From Pelodera strongyloides (taxonomy: Eukaryota; Nematoda; Chromadorea; Rhabditida; Rhabditidae), in assembly GCA_036852015.1 (NCBI GenBank), contig JAANDG010000011.1:611501-675500 (forward strand): a stretch of 64,000 nt of DNA. The letters run 5' to 3'. The notes under the pieces are model-generated. The model made no database searches, was not told the origin of the DNA, and saw only the letters and a program-made list of their open reading frames with translations. Each line of letters begins with the position of its first letter. Position 1 is the first letter of the stretch. Below, in pieces: positions 24,401 through 37,600 of this stretch. The translations under genes were made by a program, and so were the position numbers.

Positions 24401-27400
24401 TTTCCAGCCGGCAGTTCCTTACACTAGAAAACTTTTTTTTTTTTTGTACAGAAGCTCTCGAGGTACAAAAACTCGGCACTTATCTAACTCAATAACGCAT
24501 AAAACTATTCAACAGCTACTCACCAATTCGATATACATGTCACTTACAAAATCCGAGCTATATATTTTTCTTCCTAGTTATGTGTCCTAAAATATAATGA
24601 TAAAGAAAATACATTGATAAAAACAACAGCTGCTAAATGAAAAACTACGTTTTCTCTTATTGAATAAATCCGAGGATCCGAGCTACCCTTTTTTTTAGTT
24701 TCTTTCAAAATCCCCTTTTTGGTTTCATATAAAATACAATATACCATTTTTAGTTTCTTATAAACTCCAATGTACCATTTTTGGTTCCTCATAAAACCCC
24801 TTCTACCCTTTTTGTTTCTTATAAAATCCTGGTTACCCTCTTTTCTTCCTTCGAGGACGATTCTTCCATCGTAATCTAATAAGAACGGAGGAACTATTGT
24901 CCGCATGAAAATTTGGAGAAAAATTGTGCCAGCCAACAACCTTCCAAGACACATAAACATTGATTCTATGCTAATTCAAGGCCCCCGTGGGTTATTTATT
25001 TGAATACGGAATGGGCAATTGAGAGAAGCAGTATGGATAATTGTTCAATAATATTTTCATAAACATACATTGATTTTGATGGGGATTCTACTTCTCTCAA
25101 TTACCGTATGCAAAATAAATAATCCGTCGGGACCTGGAATTAGCATAGATGATGCCCATCCTATGTACAGGACAACGGTGGCACCGGCGCGTGGGGTACT
25201 CTGGGAAAAAACTCAGGAACTGAAGAGACGTAGAGTTCAATCCTTAGCTGGATATAAGTCTAACCTTTCTTACCTTTTACATAAAAATGAGCTTTCAAGA
25301 AATATTTCTGAAATATTTCTGAAGCACAAAAAAACCCAGCAACACTCTTTTTTTGGGCCCGATCCTTTTAATTTACTTTACATTTTATCCAATAACAACT
25401 TACAGTTCGTTTAGTTAGGTTTAAGCTCATGTATATGGTACTCCATAACACAGTGATTTTAAATATCATCCCGGTAGGCTCCTTACCGGAGCCATCAAAT
25501 TATTTATGTTATGAGCTTCCGAAAATTACTAACTCCCTTTTCTTTACTTAAGTCCATGCACAGTGCCATAACACAGTGTTTTTAAATACCATCCTGGTAT
25601 CATCGTTACCGTAGCCATCTAATTTGCATGTATGGCGTTCCCGCGCGATTGCGTGCAACTCTGCACTCTATAAATTGTCCTTTGTCTGCGCGCGCTGGCT
25701 AGACCTTCGCGTTTTTTTTGCCGTGAATGCACCTCGGTCATTTATAGACTGCAGCTGCTGTGCTGACGTCGAAATAACCTAGAGACAAGGTAATCAATCA
25801 ATACATATCTGAGTTTACGTAAGCTCGGATTGCCTAGGTCTAGGTGGTCGACCTGCATTACAGTGACCTTAATTATCAATACTAGTTCCCTAGAGATAAG
25901 GTAATGAATCAATAAATCGATTAATTTTAATCATGTATGACTGCATGCATGCTAGGTGGTCGAAAAATTGTCAATATTAAAAGTGGTACATTATCCTGTG
26001 CCGATGCGGTATCTCTTGATACTGGTGGAGCTTTCTTTCTTTGAAAATTTTCAACTTCTTGTGAAACATGTTTACGCTAGTATTGAACACTGCATTGGAA
26101 ATGGTTTGTTAACCATGTTAGCGTTCTTTACTTACCGCAAACTGGACAACGTATGGAACTCTACACTACATTACCCATACATTACGCTTGATTTCCATTG
26201 TTTTGTTTTATTATCAAATCAACGGCAACACGACGAGTTATGCTACTTTCTTTTCATCATTTTATTGCGATGCACACCCTGTGGTGTTATTTAATAAATA
26301 AATAAACTCTTTTGCTAGCTACATTTCTACCCTCCCCCCCTGTCCCCTTTTTTAAACTTGTCGAATCAGTCATCCGTTTTATTAATTTCCCCAAATTTGC
26401 ATATATGTCGATACCAGTTTAGCAAACAATAGATCTAACATCGCTTCTTATTCCATAGTCAAACAATGGAAGTGGAATGGCAAATGGGTATTGTATGAAC
26501 AGCTGGGGTTATCCGACCAATCTATCCCTTATTTGCATACAACATTTGCATACAACATACAGACATGTGCGTTTATGCGTTGGATCAATGTTATATGGCT
26601 TTTTTGGGGTAAACAACCTGTGGCATATGTCACAAGTACTTGGGAATTTCACATTTTGTGTAAATTTAGAGCATTTCAATTTTCGTTTTGTTCCAGAAAA
26701 TTACAGTGTTTTGCCTAAATCCGAAACATTACGTTTTTTTCGCAATTAACTATAGCTTACAGTTTACAGTACAACCTTAGTGTTGTGTAACGTTAGAAGT
26801 TTTGAGTTACCTCAGGATAAATGTAGCTCTCCACAAGATCAGTTTATTAAAGTCAGCCAGTAAACTCTCTCGGTACCCGAATTCGAACCGTATTTAAAGC
26901 GAAACACCGGCATTTTTTGAAACGCATCGTGGACAACTGAATTCTTACGTATTTATGCTAACTTACTCTAATTTTGCTCTATTTTATTTTGTGTTTCAAA
27001 AACTGGCCGTTATTTCGCTTTAATTGAACGACGAGCACATATCTGACGCATCCCTTAAATTCATAAAACTACATGCTTTTTTGATCTTCTCTGAATTGTT
27101 TTAATTCCTTATGACCTATAGTTGGATCTACTACATCTAATATTTATCCTTTTTTATTGAATTTAAAAAATGTGATCTAAAAAAATAAATATAAAACTAA
27201 ACACAAGAAAAGAAAAGCTTATGTACGGTCTCCCTTGGCATTCACCGCGTGCCTTAGTTGTCTATATCACACCAAAGTCACGGATGAAGGCTGAGGGTTT
27301 ATACCGTTATCATAGAAGGGGTACTTAGGGCACTTAAGGTACTTAAGGTAAGATACGATACTTCAGGTAAAAACTTCTTACCTAACATCAGTAATCATAT

Positions 27401-28781
27401 TTGCCACCGGCACAAAACAGGAATAAAGAAAACCTAAGCGAGAAGTTACTGAGCATGATTTTAAAATAATTTCTTAGCAGGACAAAAGATAAAATCAAAT
27501 AAATATAAATAAACTAAACCTTTTTTATCCACGAAAGACACGGGTAGAAATCCGGGTTCCTTTTCACCTACTAAAAATGCAACGTCCTTGAAAAATGAGC
27601 GCGCAAAATCCTTAGAAAGGGTGAGTACCCGGGTAGACCCGGGTAAACCCAGGGAGTCATGGAGGGACTGTTTGACACTCAACAGTGCTAGGTATCAGGT
27701 TAACCTAAGAGGGTGAGAGTGAGATGTGACTCCTAAAGTATAATAGTAGGTACCCGGAATTGAACCAGGGATCATCCGCGCCAAACCTATAACACTGCCA
27801 CTGTGCTATGTTGGCCGTAGGTTTAGTTTCCAAAGAACAGAATACAAAGTGCGAAGGCTGAACTAAGGTCAGGCCCATGAAAGATATATCAGAATCAGAA
27901 TATGGATACGGAGAGCTGGAACTTGGAACGGCTCATCGCCACACGGTAGCCATCTAGTGCCAGTGACTGGTACAGTAGATTGGTGGGTGGGGGGCGTATA
28001 TGCTTAGGTGGCTCTCCTAGTGCCCGCCCACCATCTGCTCGTGTACCATGGCGACGGCGAGAGGACCATTCGGTGGCAGATGGTAACAATCCCGCCGGGG
28101 TCAAGCGAGATGTGTGCGAGCGAGGGAGCGCGCGGTAGCAGCCCGCGCGTAGCGCAGGTGGTCGCGGATTATCTCTCACACACACTCTGGAACTAACGAT
28201 TCAGGCCACCTGCCGTATGTGTATCGATGGCGGGGGGAGATTTGAATGAAGAACGCAGGTCGTTTAGAAAAAAAAGATACCTTTAGGAGAAGGAAAAATG
28301 GCTGGTGGGTGAGAGCATATTGAAACGCATAGTTGGTTTCAATATTGTTAGCCACTACAAAAGGTAGCTTTATACAGAAATGCTGCCCGGCATGAGGACG
28401 CTCAGCTATGTGTGAACCTGTACCGTACGGAGAAGATTATTGAGGGACAAATGGTGTTTGCGGAGGTTTCTTTGTCTATGTAACCGATATTTTTTGCTGA
28501 CTGCAAGGAACCATATATGAGATACGACGCAGATTTACCGTATAACTCAAAATCTGACGCAGCGTGCCGCGCACATTTCTCGCTCTGAAACTTTAGAATC
28601 CTACATTCAGAGAAGACGCACTAGAACCCAGCAAAGTGTCCTACTACTACTACATCTTGAGTAAGTAGGGTGGGAAGATGGGCGTCTAAAGAACGCGCAA
28701 AATGAATGTGAGAAGAAAGAGAGGTAGATAGAGAGGGACCATGGAGAGAGAGAAGACGTGGGAGAGACTAGAGAGAGAGAG

Positions 28782-28816
<35 letters not shown>

Positions 28817-31800
28817 AAGAGAGAAAGAGAAAAAAAGAGAAAGAGAAACGAGAGACAAGAGAGATTCCATAAAAGGGAAACTAGACGATGGGGCCCTGGG
28901 AGAAGGAGGGGCAGAAGAGTAAAATCGATACGGAACGGAAGGAGGGGCCTTCTAGAAGGAGAGAGCGCCCAGGCGCTGATGAGGCCAATGCCCAAGGAGG
29001 CCTCAGACTGCCCGATTCGGGAAAGCGAGACGGCAATTGAACACGACAAGACTAAGATCTATACAGGGAGGGTACGGCAGGGCAAGTCCCCTATTACCTT
29101 TAAGAGGTTTGGTAGCCCTCAGAGTCACAGAACCTCCGACTACTGTAGTTGTCAACCAACATATGTAAGTCAAATAATAGACCATAACAGTACCTGACGC
29201 TCACCCGTTCCTACAAGTCGTAGCAAATTACGGAACATTGGGTCATCATTGTGTTACATATTGCTGTCTTCCTCAATTTGTTAGACCTTAGTTTCGGTTG
29301 TAGGTTGACGCATATTCCCCAAGGAATAACTTAGAATATATATCCATTAAGGCCTGCCTGCTGATCATCGTCGCTTGAGTGAATAAAATTTTATAATTGC
29401 AAAAATATAACTTACAATTGCTCAGCAGCCTAGCAAACTATTCAAAAAACAGTGTTATGATGGAATCCAAAAATGTGACGAAGTGCCGTTTTGTGCTGTG
29501 AGCGGTGAAGAGTTTTACATCAACAACGTCTACATAGATAGGACCTTGGCTCATGGGGGCGGGCCCCCAGTGAGGCCCATGGGGACCCAGTGGGGCCGCA
29601 AAGAATCACTATCGAGAGAGAGAGAGAGATAGACAGAGAGATATAGAGAAAGAGAGAGAATGTGAGAGAGGGGAGAGAGTTAGATGGAGAGAAAAAAGAA
29701 GAGAAAGAGGAAGAGCTGCGCGAAGAGAGAGAGAGAGAGAAAGAGAGAGGTGGAAAGAGAACATGAGAGGTACTACACATGAAGTTATTTTTGTTAACGG
29801 AGTCTTGTACATTTACAGTTTTCAACTGAGAAAGTGTTTTTTTTACTTGTGCTATGATGTTGATAAAAAATAGGCTGCGCAGGTGAATTGTAGCATAGCA
29901 TGAAATAGTGAACATTGATACATAAGTTTGTAGAAATGGCTAGATTTAGAAATTTGTGCCCTTATTTGGGATATCGGGCTATAGGAATCCCTACTATGGA
30001 TACGACTATTTGCTAGCGCTCATTGAGGCTTTAATTAAAACGCGTCGGGACGGCCTGGGCCTAAGCCTAAGCCTAAGCTTAAACGGACGGGCGAAGAGGG
30101 GTGATATTGATGTGATTTAGTCTAAACTTCCGTGTAAATACGTAATAAAAAAATTAGGAATGTTTAACGGGTGGTATCACACAATGTATCATGATTTGGC
30201 ATGGCCGTTGTTTTAAAGCGATATAACGGCCGGTTTTCCAAACGTGTTGAACAATTGCATTCCTATATGGTAATTAAAATAATTAGAATAAAAAATCGCG
30301 TAGCACGGTGCAGTTATAATTCAGCATCCAGCATACGTTATTGAGAGACCAGCATACGTTTCAAAGACTGGTTGTAATACCGCATTAACCTAAGTGTTTC
30401 AACTTTATAATAAACAACCGTGAAGCCTAGAGCTAAGCTGGTGAAAGTACAGTTTACAATATACGTTTGGAGAACGGCTTTATTCCGCTTTAAGCCGCCT
30501 GATTTGTCATCATGTCTCATTAGCGTGGGATTGAGATTTCGCAATATTCCACACAATAAATAAAAAAAATTGTTGCCCTCGTTCAAAATATAGTAGGATA
30601 ATAATAATAATAATGATAATTTATTGACACATTATATAAAATATATAAGTGTGCATCATATAAATGATGATGAGAAGGTTGGCAAATTAAGCCACATGTA
30701 ACGATTAGCTTGAGGTTCGTATATAAGAAAAGAGTAACACCTTGCAACAAATCAATTACCAATAAGATTGAGTGTTTCGCCATTTGATTTTTTGAATTTT
30801 CGTGCATTACCTCAGGATATAAAACAATAACATAACACACACAATAGTGAATTATAACATAAATCTATATACTACGGCATGCCTAAGAATAGTTTCTACC
30901 TAGCCACCTTTCTCAAATTCTAGCATCCGTAATATACCTCCACCCGCAGTAATTCGAATGCGCTATGCACGAAAATTCATGTACCGCACATGGTAGTTTT
31001 TGTGGATAAGCCTTTGTGGATAAGCCATAGTATAGTCCTTTAATTTTAACTAATTCACAACGCCTCTTTTATGATTGTCAGCCATATTCAACACTCCGAT
31101 TACCTCGGGGAAATATTCCCTGGGGACAGAAAATAGCATTCCAATGTGAGACGCGCAGAGAAAGAGACGGGGAATTTCCCATGGGGAATTGAGTGGTAAA
31201 TATAGTTCTGATTGTCATATTCACCTCTGTCTTAATTCCATTTATTACGTACATTATCTTTAGTTTTTTTCTTTCGCCACTAATAATTGCGTGGCTGATC
31301 CCTTTGCTCTGTAGAAGCAGAATCACGCTCTAGTGCTCCTCAATGGCCTTCCATAGATGGATTAGGATGTCTATGTACTACTGAAAGGGAGCCCCTCTTT
31401 TTACTTTTCAACAGCGTCAGAGAGATGGGAGTAGGATTCTGGGGACCCTTAACAAGGTATTGCGCTTCATGCGCTTCCCCTTAGTTTTCAAGGGATAACA
31501 CACACACACACGCGCACACACGCACAAACACACAAAACACACGCACATACACACGCACACACACACACATGCACATAGTAGTAATAAAGCTCCGGATACT
31601 TTTTTAAACGGTCTACGTAAAATTGTTTCCGAACTTTGTTGAAAAAAAATCCGCTTCGAGTTATAGTAGTCAGAACCCAAGTAGCACGTGTTGTGCAATG
31701 GGTTCAAACCTGGAAACCACTTACGAACAAAATGGATTTTCTGAAATCCGTCACGGCTTGCTCATTCTTGCTCGAGTTCGAGATCATCCCTTTATTCTTA

Positions 31801-34628
31801 AAGTCCTCATTTTCTAATGGGCCCCAGTTCCCACTATTCCCACGGTCAACAAAGGCTTCGGCTTCCGGGCATACAATTGGCCTGATTTGGCATTGGCATT
31901 GGGTATGAGAGGAATTGAACTGGCGAGAGAAGAGGCGCGACAAATTAAAGGGCTAAGTCTATATTGGCTTCGTTTGAAATACCCCAAGGCTTTATCTAAA
32001 CGACTGAGGTTTAGGTAGTATGCCGGAAGGAAAAGATCCGACAAGAGCTATAAATGTACATTTTTGACTTAAAAAAACAATTATATACCGACTAAATTTA
32101 AGTGTGCTGTAGATTTCCAGTATTTCGGTAAATTTAGATTTAGTTCTCTCTCTCTCGCTCTCTCTCTCTTTATGTCTCTCTCTCACTCTCTATCTCTCTC
32201 TCCCTCTCTTCTACCTCTTTGTTGTTCTTGTCAAATTCACTATTCGTTAATTCGTTAGCAATTAACCGTGAGGAATGCGTAACTTCACGCTTCTTTCAAG
32301 ATGTCGGTTAGGAGTGCCCAAGGCATGGACACTTGGCATAACATGGAGGTAGACTTGAAGTGTAGATAGTTCTAATTGAGTATGAAAGAGAGGGATAGAG
32401 AGATAGGTAGAAATACTTGGAGAGAGAGAGTGAGACCGAGAGGCAGAGAGAGAGACAGCTTGACGGATATATTTACCGCTGAATCTAATTGCAAGTTAAG
32501 AAAAACAAGGGAATATCGTTACAGCAACTGCTATCATGGTCAGTTAGCAGTCTCTGGACACTGAACTCTGAGCACTGGGCTACTAGGTTTTATGTCTTTC
32601 CGGATTAGACACTACCGGGACCGGTGCCAAATAAATGACTGTAGGTTATCTCTTCCACATCACCATTCTACACGTATAGAGCTTACATTTGGCTCAATGC
32701 CAAAGACTTTTTGTCACCTCATTTTACAGTATTCTCCGGTGCACCATTTAGATTACACGGCTGATAATTGATGGTCTTGCATAAGGGGCCGTTGCCACCT
32801 GCGTGCAGGCACATAATTGCTATGACATCGACATCGTCTACTAAATAGGGAGAAAGGGGTCATCCTCGGAGATGAGCACGAGAAGTGATTCTATATTTTC
32901 AGGGAGGAATGAAAACCATATTATGGTTCCCTTTCTCTTGTTGTCCCTTTCTCTCTCCTTACCTCTCTCTCTTTCTCTCTATCTCTCGTCCTCCCTTCCT
33001 CCCTCCCTATAAGTCTGCTTCTACTTTTGGCAAAGAACTCGTGATCATTGTACCGGAGAAAATAAGACGATTCGTTTAGTAAAGAACAAACATGATGACT
33101 TTTTGCTAGGAAACCAGGACTTGTCCCAGACTTGTGCTCATGGCGTCGACATAGTTTGTCTGCGATTAACAAGACGATTGTGTTTTAGTTACTACACAGG
33201 GACAACGCTCAGACCTGCAGAAGCAGGCCTGCACCTGTAATTATTGAATCCCGTCCAGATAACAGCTTGATTAAACCAATAATTGACGGCTAATTGCCGG
33301 CAATTTCCTTCTAATTTCCGCATTTGGCGTGGGTTTTCAATTATCTCCCTCTCTCGGCAGCGATCTTGTGCAAATCCGGTGCAGCCTCCTAATCCGTAAT
33401 TCCAGCGTTGTCGTATCTCTAGCTCACTCTCTCTCTCGATCTCGATCTCCCTCTCTCTCTGCCTCTCTCTCCCTCTCCCTCTCTCTCTCTGCCCTCTCTC
33501 TCTCTCTCTCCTCTCCCTCTCTCTCTCTCGATCTCCCTCTCTCTCTCTCTCTCTCTGTCGTTCTCTCTCTGTCTCTCTCTCTCTTTATCCCTCGTCTAAT
33601 CACCACTCACTCTACGTCTGACAGGTGTCTTGTAAATCCACTCCAATTCTAGATCCAGTTAATACCACAATGTCACACCTGCCGTGAATATTGAACAGTA
33701 AACGTATGTGACTCTTTATATTCGTAGGCAGGAGAGCAAGTCATAGATATACCCGGAAGTAAGGACTGAGCCACATACATAGATACAGAACACATGGCAT
33801 TGATACCATGTAGATCTTATACTGTTTTCTTTTGTGCAGCGTATTCTGATGCGTTCGGTCTGTTTTGCGATTTTAAGTAATGTGCCCCATGGACCATACC
33901 AGCTCGCACTGCGCAGTGCGCACATCGCATTGACAAGTAAAACAGGGCGATGAGAAAATGTGAATTTCCGAACACATTCTCATTCCTTATGTGATCGGAG
34001 GATTTCGCGAACCTCTGCATGTATCTGTTATGAAGAAAAATAGTATAAACGTGCAGTTTGCAATAAACGCATAATATACTGCTTTGTCTTGTAATTGGTA
34101 TTCGCAACGGTAATAAAGTAATGACGGACGGAAGCTGTGAAACTGAAATCTCCTTTCCGACTAGTCGATTAGCTTATGAATGAATCTAAATTACTCACAA
34201 GAGAGGATAGAGTAGAGAGAAAAAGAGAGATATAAGGAGACAGAGCAGAAGAGAGAGAGAGAGAAAGAGAAAAGGAGACAGAGAAGGAGACGGAGCAGGG
34301 GATATTTGAACTTTTATGAATGAGTATACACTGGCTGGCGAGGCCTCTTCAGTACATTAATGAGCGCTGGGCTGAAAGGATATCTCAACTAGGAATTAAT
34401 TATTTTCATGAGCTCGTCCCTTCCTGTCGTCGGCTCCCTTTAGCTTCTCTGTCGATCTCTCCCCCCCCCCCTCCCTCTCGCCCTCTCTCTGTCTCTCTAT
34501 ATCTCTCTCTGTCTCTCTCTCTCCCTCATGTCTCGATCTCATCACTCCGTGCATCAGAATCAAATAGCCGCGCGTCGTCGATGTGCATATTGGACCATGA
34601 TAATTACACCTAGGGTAAAAGAGAGCGA

Positions 34629-34666
<38 letters not shown>

Positions 34667-37600
34667 GAGGAGAGAGAGTTGGAGGGAGAGTAAAGAAAGG
34701 GAGAGAGAGAGAGACTGGAAGAGAGAGAGAAGACTAAGAAGATATCGAGAATGTACGATGTCTCCTTCCCTTGCTAGGGAAGCTTCGAATAACCCTATAA
34801 ATCTGAGAAGTACGCGGATAAGAACGATGTCTTTGCAAGTAGATTTTACACATGGCTCAGTCGCACGCAAAAGTGTGATTCTGACTTTCACTACGGAAAC
34901 AGTCGATATGTGACCTTAACTCATATGATGGTTTCAGGCCACGAGCTGTGCTGCTACATCCTGGTCAACTCCGATGCAGACCTGACTGCGAAAAACGTAT
35001 ACGAGGAGACACCACTGGATTTGGCAGTAAAGGTGACTTTAATATTCACTTATAACTTTACTAACTTTATTCTTACCAAGTCATCAATGATTTCGTAACC
35101 CTTCACGACAGCTTCGCCAACCCTTCCAAATGTGAGCTGCGGGCTAGGTTACATCATCGAAATCTACATGTACACTGATATCTTAATCAAACTCAAACGT
35201 ACCTCAACATCACTTTGTGTATTGTCAATTATATTTTCAGGAAGGTCATCTACCATCCACACAGACACTCGTCAAAGCTGGGACTCCAGTAAACGGAGAC
35301 CGATATTCTGGGTAAATTTCGTCTATTCATGATTTTGAGAATGTCACTTAGGCCTAGGCTTTGGGACTTTTAGGCCAGAACACAGAAAAAACAACCGAGT
35401 TATATGATTGTAATTGCAAAGCATTCCCTCGGGGAAGTGGTCCCTGTGGACAGAAAATAACATTCTAATGTGAGAGACGCTGAGAAAAAGATGGGTAATT
35501 CCCCGTGGGGAATTGAGTGGTGAATATGGAATCTGATGTTTATTCCGAAACAAGCTTAATAAAACACATTATCTAGGTGAATTGACTAGGAGAACCGAGT
35601 ACTTTTCTGAACATAATCGCAGAATACTGTTCTCATTTTTGGATAGTATTCTTCTTTTCTAAACTTCAGAACCACTACACTGCACCTGGCGGCCGATCGA
35701 GGTCATGACAAAATTGCACAGTTTCTCCTCGGTGCTGGAGCACAACTTGGTTGGTTTTTCTTATAATTTTTCCTTAATGTTTTTCTGAAATACCGGCCAG
35801 TTTTTGAGACGCACCGTGGACAACCGAATTCTCGTATTTATGCTAATTTGCTGGAATTTAGCTCGATTTTTATTCTAATTTAGGTTCATTAGCATAAGCT
35901 GCATAAGAAAAACTGGTCTACCCGATCAGTTTCAAAAACCTGCCGGTATTTCACCTTTGGTAGAAAAGTTTTGCTTAGGATCAATAATCATCAAAGAACG
36001 TGGAGCAGAAGTACACTGTGCAAATTTGCCAGTTAGGTGTTAGGTCTATATTAACTCACAGACATTACTACCTTTTAGACAGTCTGGACAGGGAGAATAG
36101 AACAGCGCTGGATATTGCAATCGAAGGAAACCGCAAGTAAATGCTTTCAAACTTTAAAACGTGTGGTTTCGTTTTCTAAAGATGTTATAAAATGTCACAC
36201 CGATTACACCAGCATTCTTATGTAGCTTATGCAAATGAACATAAATTAAAGTAAAAAATCGAGTTAAATTCGAGTAAAGTAGCATAAATACGTAGGAATT
36301 CAGTTGTCCGCGATGTGTTTCGAAAACCAGCCGGTATTTCGCTTTAAATAATACTTCTTATTTCAGTGAAGTTGCTCGGGTTCTTCTTGCTGACGAAAAC
36401 TGGGAAAAGTTAATGCGAACTTCAAACGTTTTACCAATAGGCCGACACAACTGTGATAGAATCACACCGATGCGACGGCTGATCCAAGTCATGCCCGATG
36501 TTGCGGTGCTAGTTATGGACAAGTGCATCACGTAAGCTTTAAAGTGGTATGGAACCTGGGTCATCGACAAGTGTATCACGTAAGCTTTAAAGTGGTATGG
36601 CACGTGGGTTTGAATTGTATTCTGGACAGGATTGCAATATATAGTATATGTAAATTTCCGTTACCTTTGGGGCATTTCCCGTACAGAACGGAACACGATT
36701 TATTTCATACTATAGTCAAGCCGGATCTGACCGTGATGGTTATAAACTACCTTCACGAGCGCGCGGTGCGGATACGTCTAGACCCCTAAGAATTGGACGC
36801 GCGCGTGGCCTACCACACTATTTTTTGCTACCCGCGGCTACGCATTGTGTGCTACGCGCGCTGTGCGGTTACGCGCAGTATACGCGCGCTCGTGGATCTG
36901 AGAACATAATGTTTTAGGACAAACAACCGATATGATTTACTCTTCGCCCGGCAGTATAAGTTCGAATACCTCGATGACACGTACATGATGGTGGGAAAGG
37001 ATGAAACTAGTAGGTTTTCTAAACAAATATAAAAATTAAACTTTCCCATCATTTGTTCTCATCACACGTGTGTTTTTTTGGTGTTATTGTCACGTAAGTA
37101 AAGAATTTTTCATTCTTCCCCCTCGCTCATCTCTCTCCTCCCTCTGTCCCTCGTCTCTCTGTCTCTCTCTCTGTCTTTCTGTCTCTCTGTCTCTCTGTCT
37201 CTCTGCCTCTCTGTCTCACTTTCTCTGTCTCTCTGTCTCTCTCTCGTCTTCTATCTCTGTTTCTTCAACACATTCATCTTCAAAGTGTAACATTCATCAA
37301 CATGTCTGAAATACAAATTTTAGCAGTTACGGCCGACGTCTCCCCATTCGACGACATCACCGGAGAAGTAAAGAAGGAAGCCGTGGCGTACAATCAAAAC
37401 CACGACCGAGTCTACCGAACACATCCTCTGAAGATGATGGTTTGTTGTTTTGCAGAGCTTTTCCAAGAAATACAGTATAGTATATAGTTACCGACTGTAT
37501 TACGCTCACAGAAACGTATGGGCACGGAAACTACGATATGCCCTGTGAGGATCTCTCCGTGGGCCTAAAACCTGACACTTCACTTAAAGTCGCGCTGCGC

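Larger units (their letters stand above)
24262..34937 (+). other. 10.7-kb intron 17 of the TRPA gene
   Basis: The exon ending TCG G at 24261 joins in phase to the exon opening GC CAC GAG at 34938, completing an ankyrin repeat (AAKSGHELCCYILVNSDADL). So the intervening 10,676 bases are one intron, more than ten times most others in the gene. It holds palindromes, MITEs, a tRNA-like piece, a GC-rich patch and many GA/CT tracts. I found no nested gene: the longer frames in it are low-complexity or lie in palindromes. Confidence 0.85.

Noticed and set aside
24574..24960. 128-codon minus-strand frame with repeated KKG-type motifs
   Set aside because: It translates the degenerate tandem units of intron 17. 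There is no splice structure, start context or domain.
25956..26294. 112-codon frame inside TRPA intron 17 followed by AATAAATAAATAAA
   Set aside because: AT-rich composition, no ATG at its start in this frame, no domain. Open by chance is the simpler reading.
27895..28185. GC-rich minus-strand frame (MCVRDNPRPPALRAGCYRAL start)
   Set aside because: Low stop density in a GC-rich patch explains it. The plus strand is open too, and neither looks like a protein family.
33329..33652. 107-codon open frame rich in Ser and Leu
   Set aside because: It is a translation of a (CT)n tract. Similar frames over GA/CT tracts at 11091, 28607, 29520, 34610, 40782 and 41827 were dropped for the same reason.
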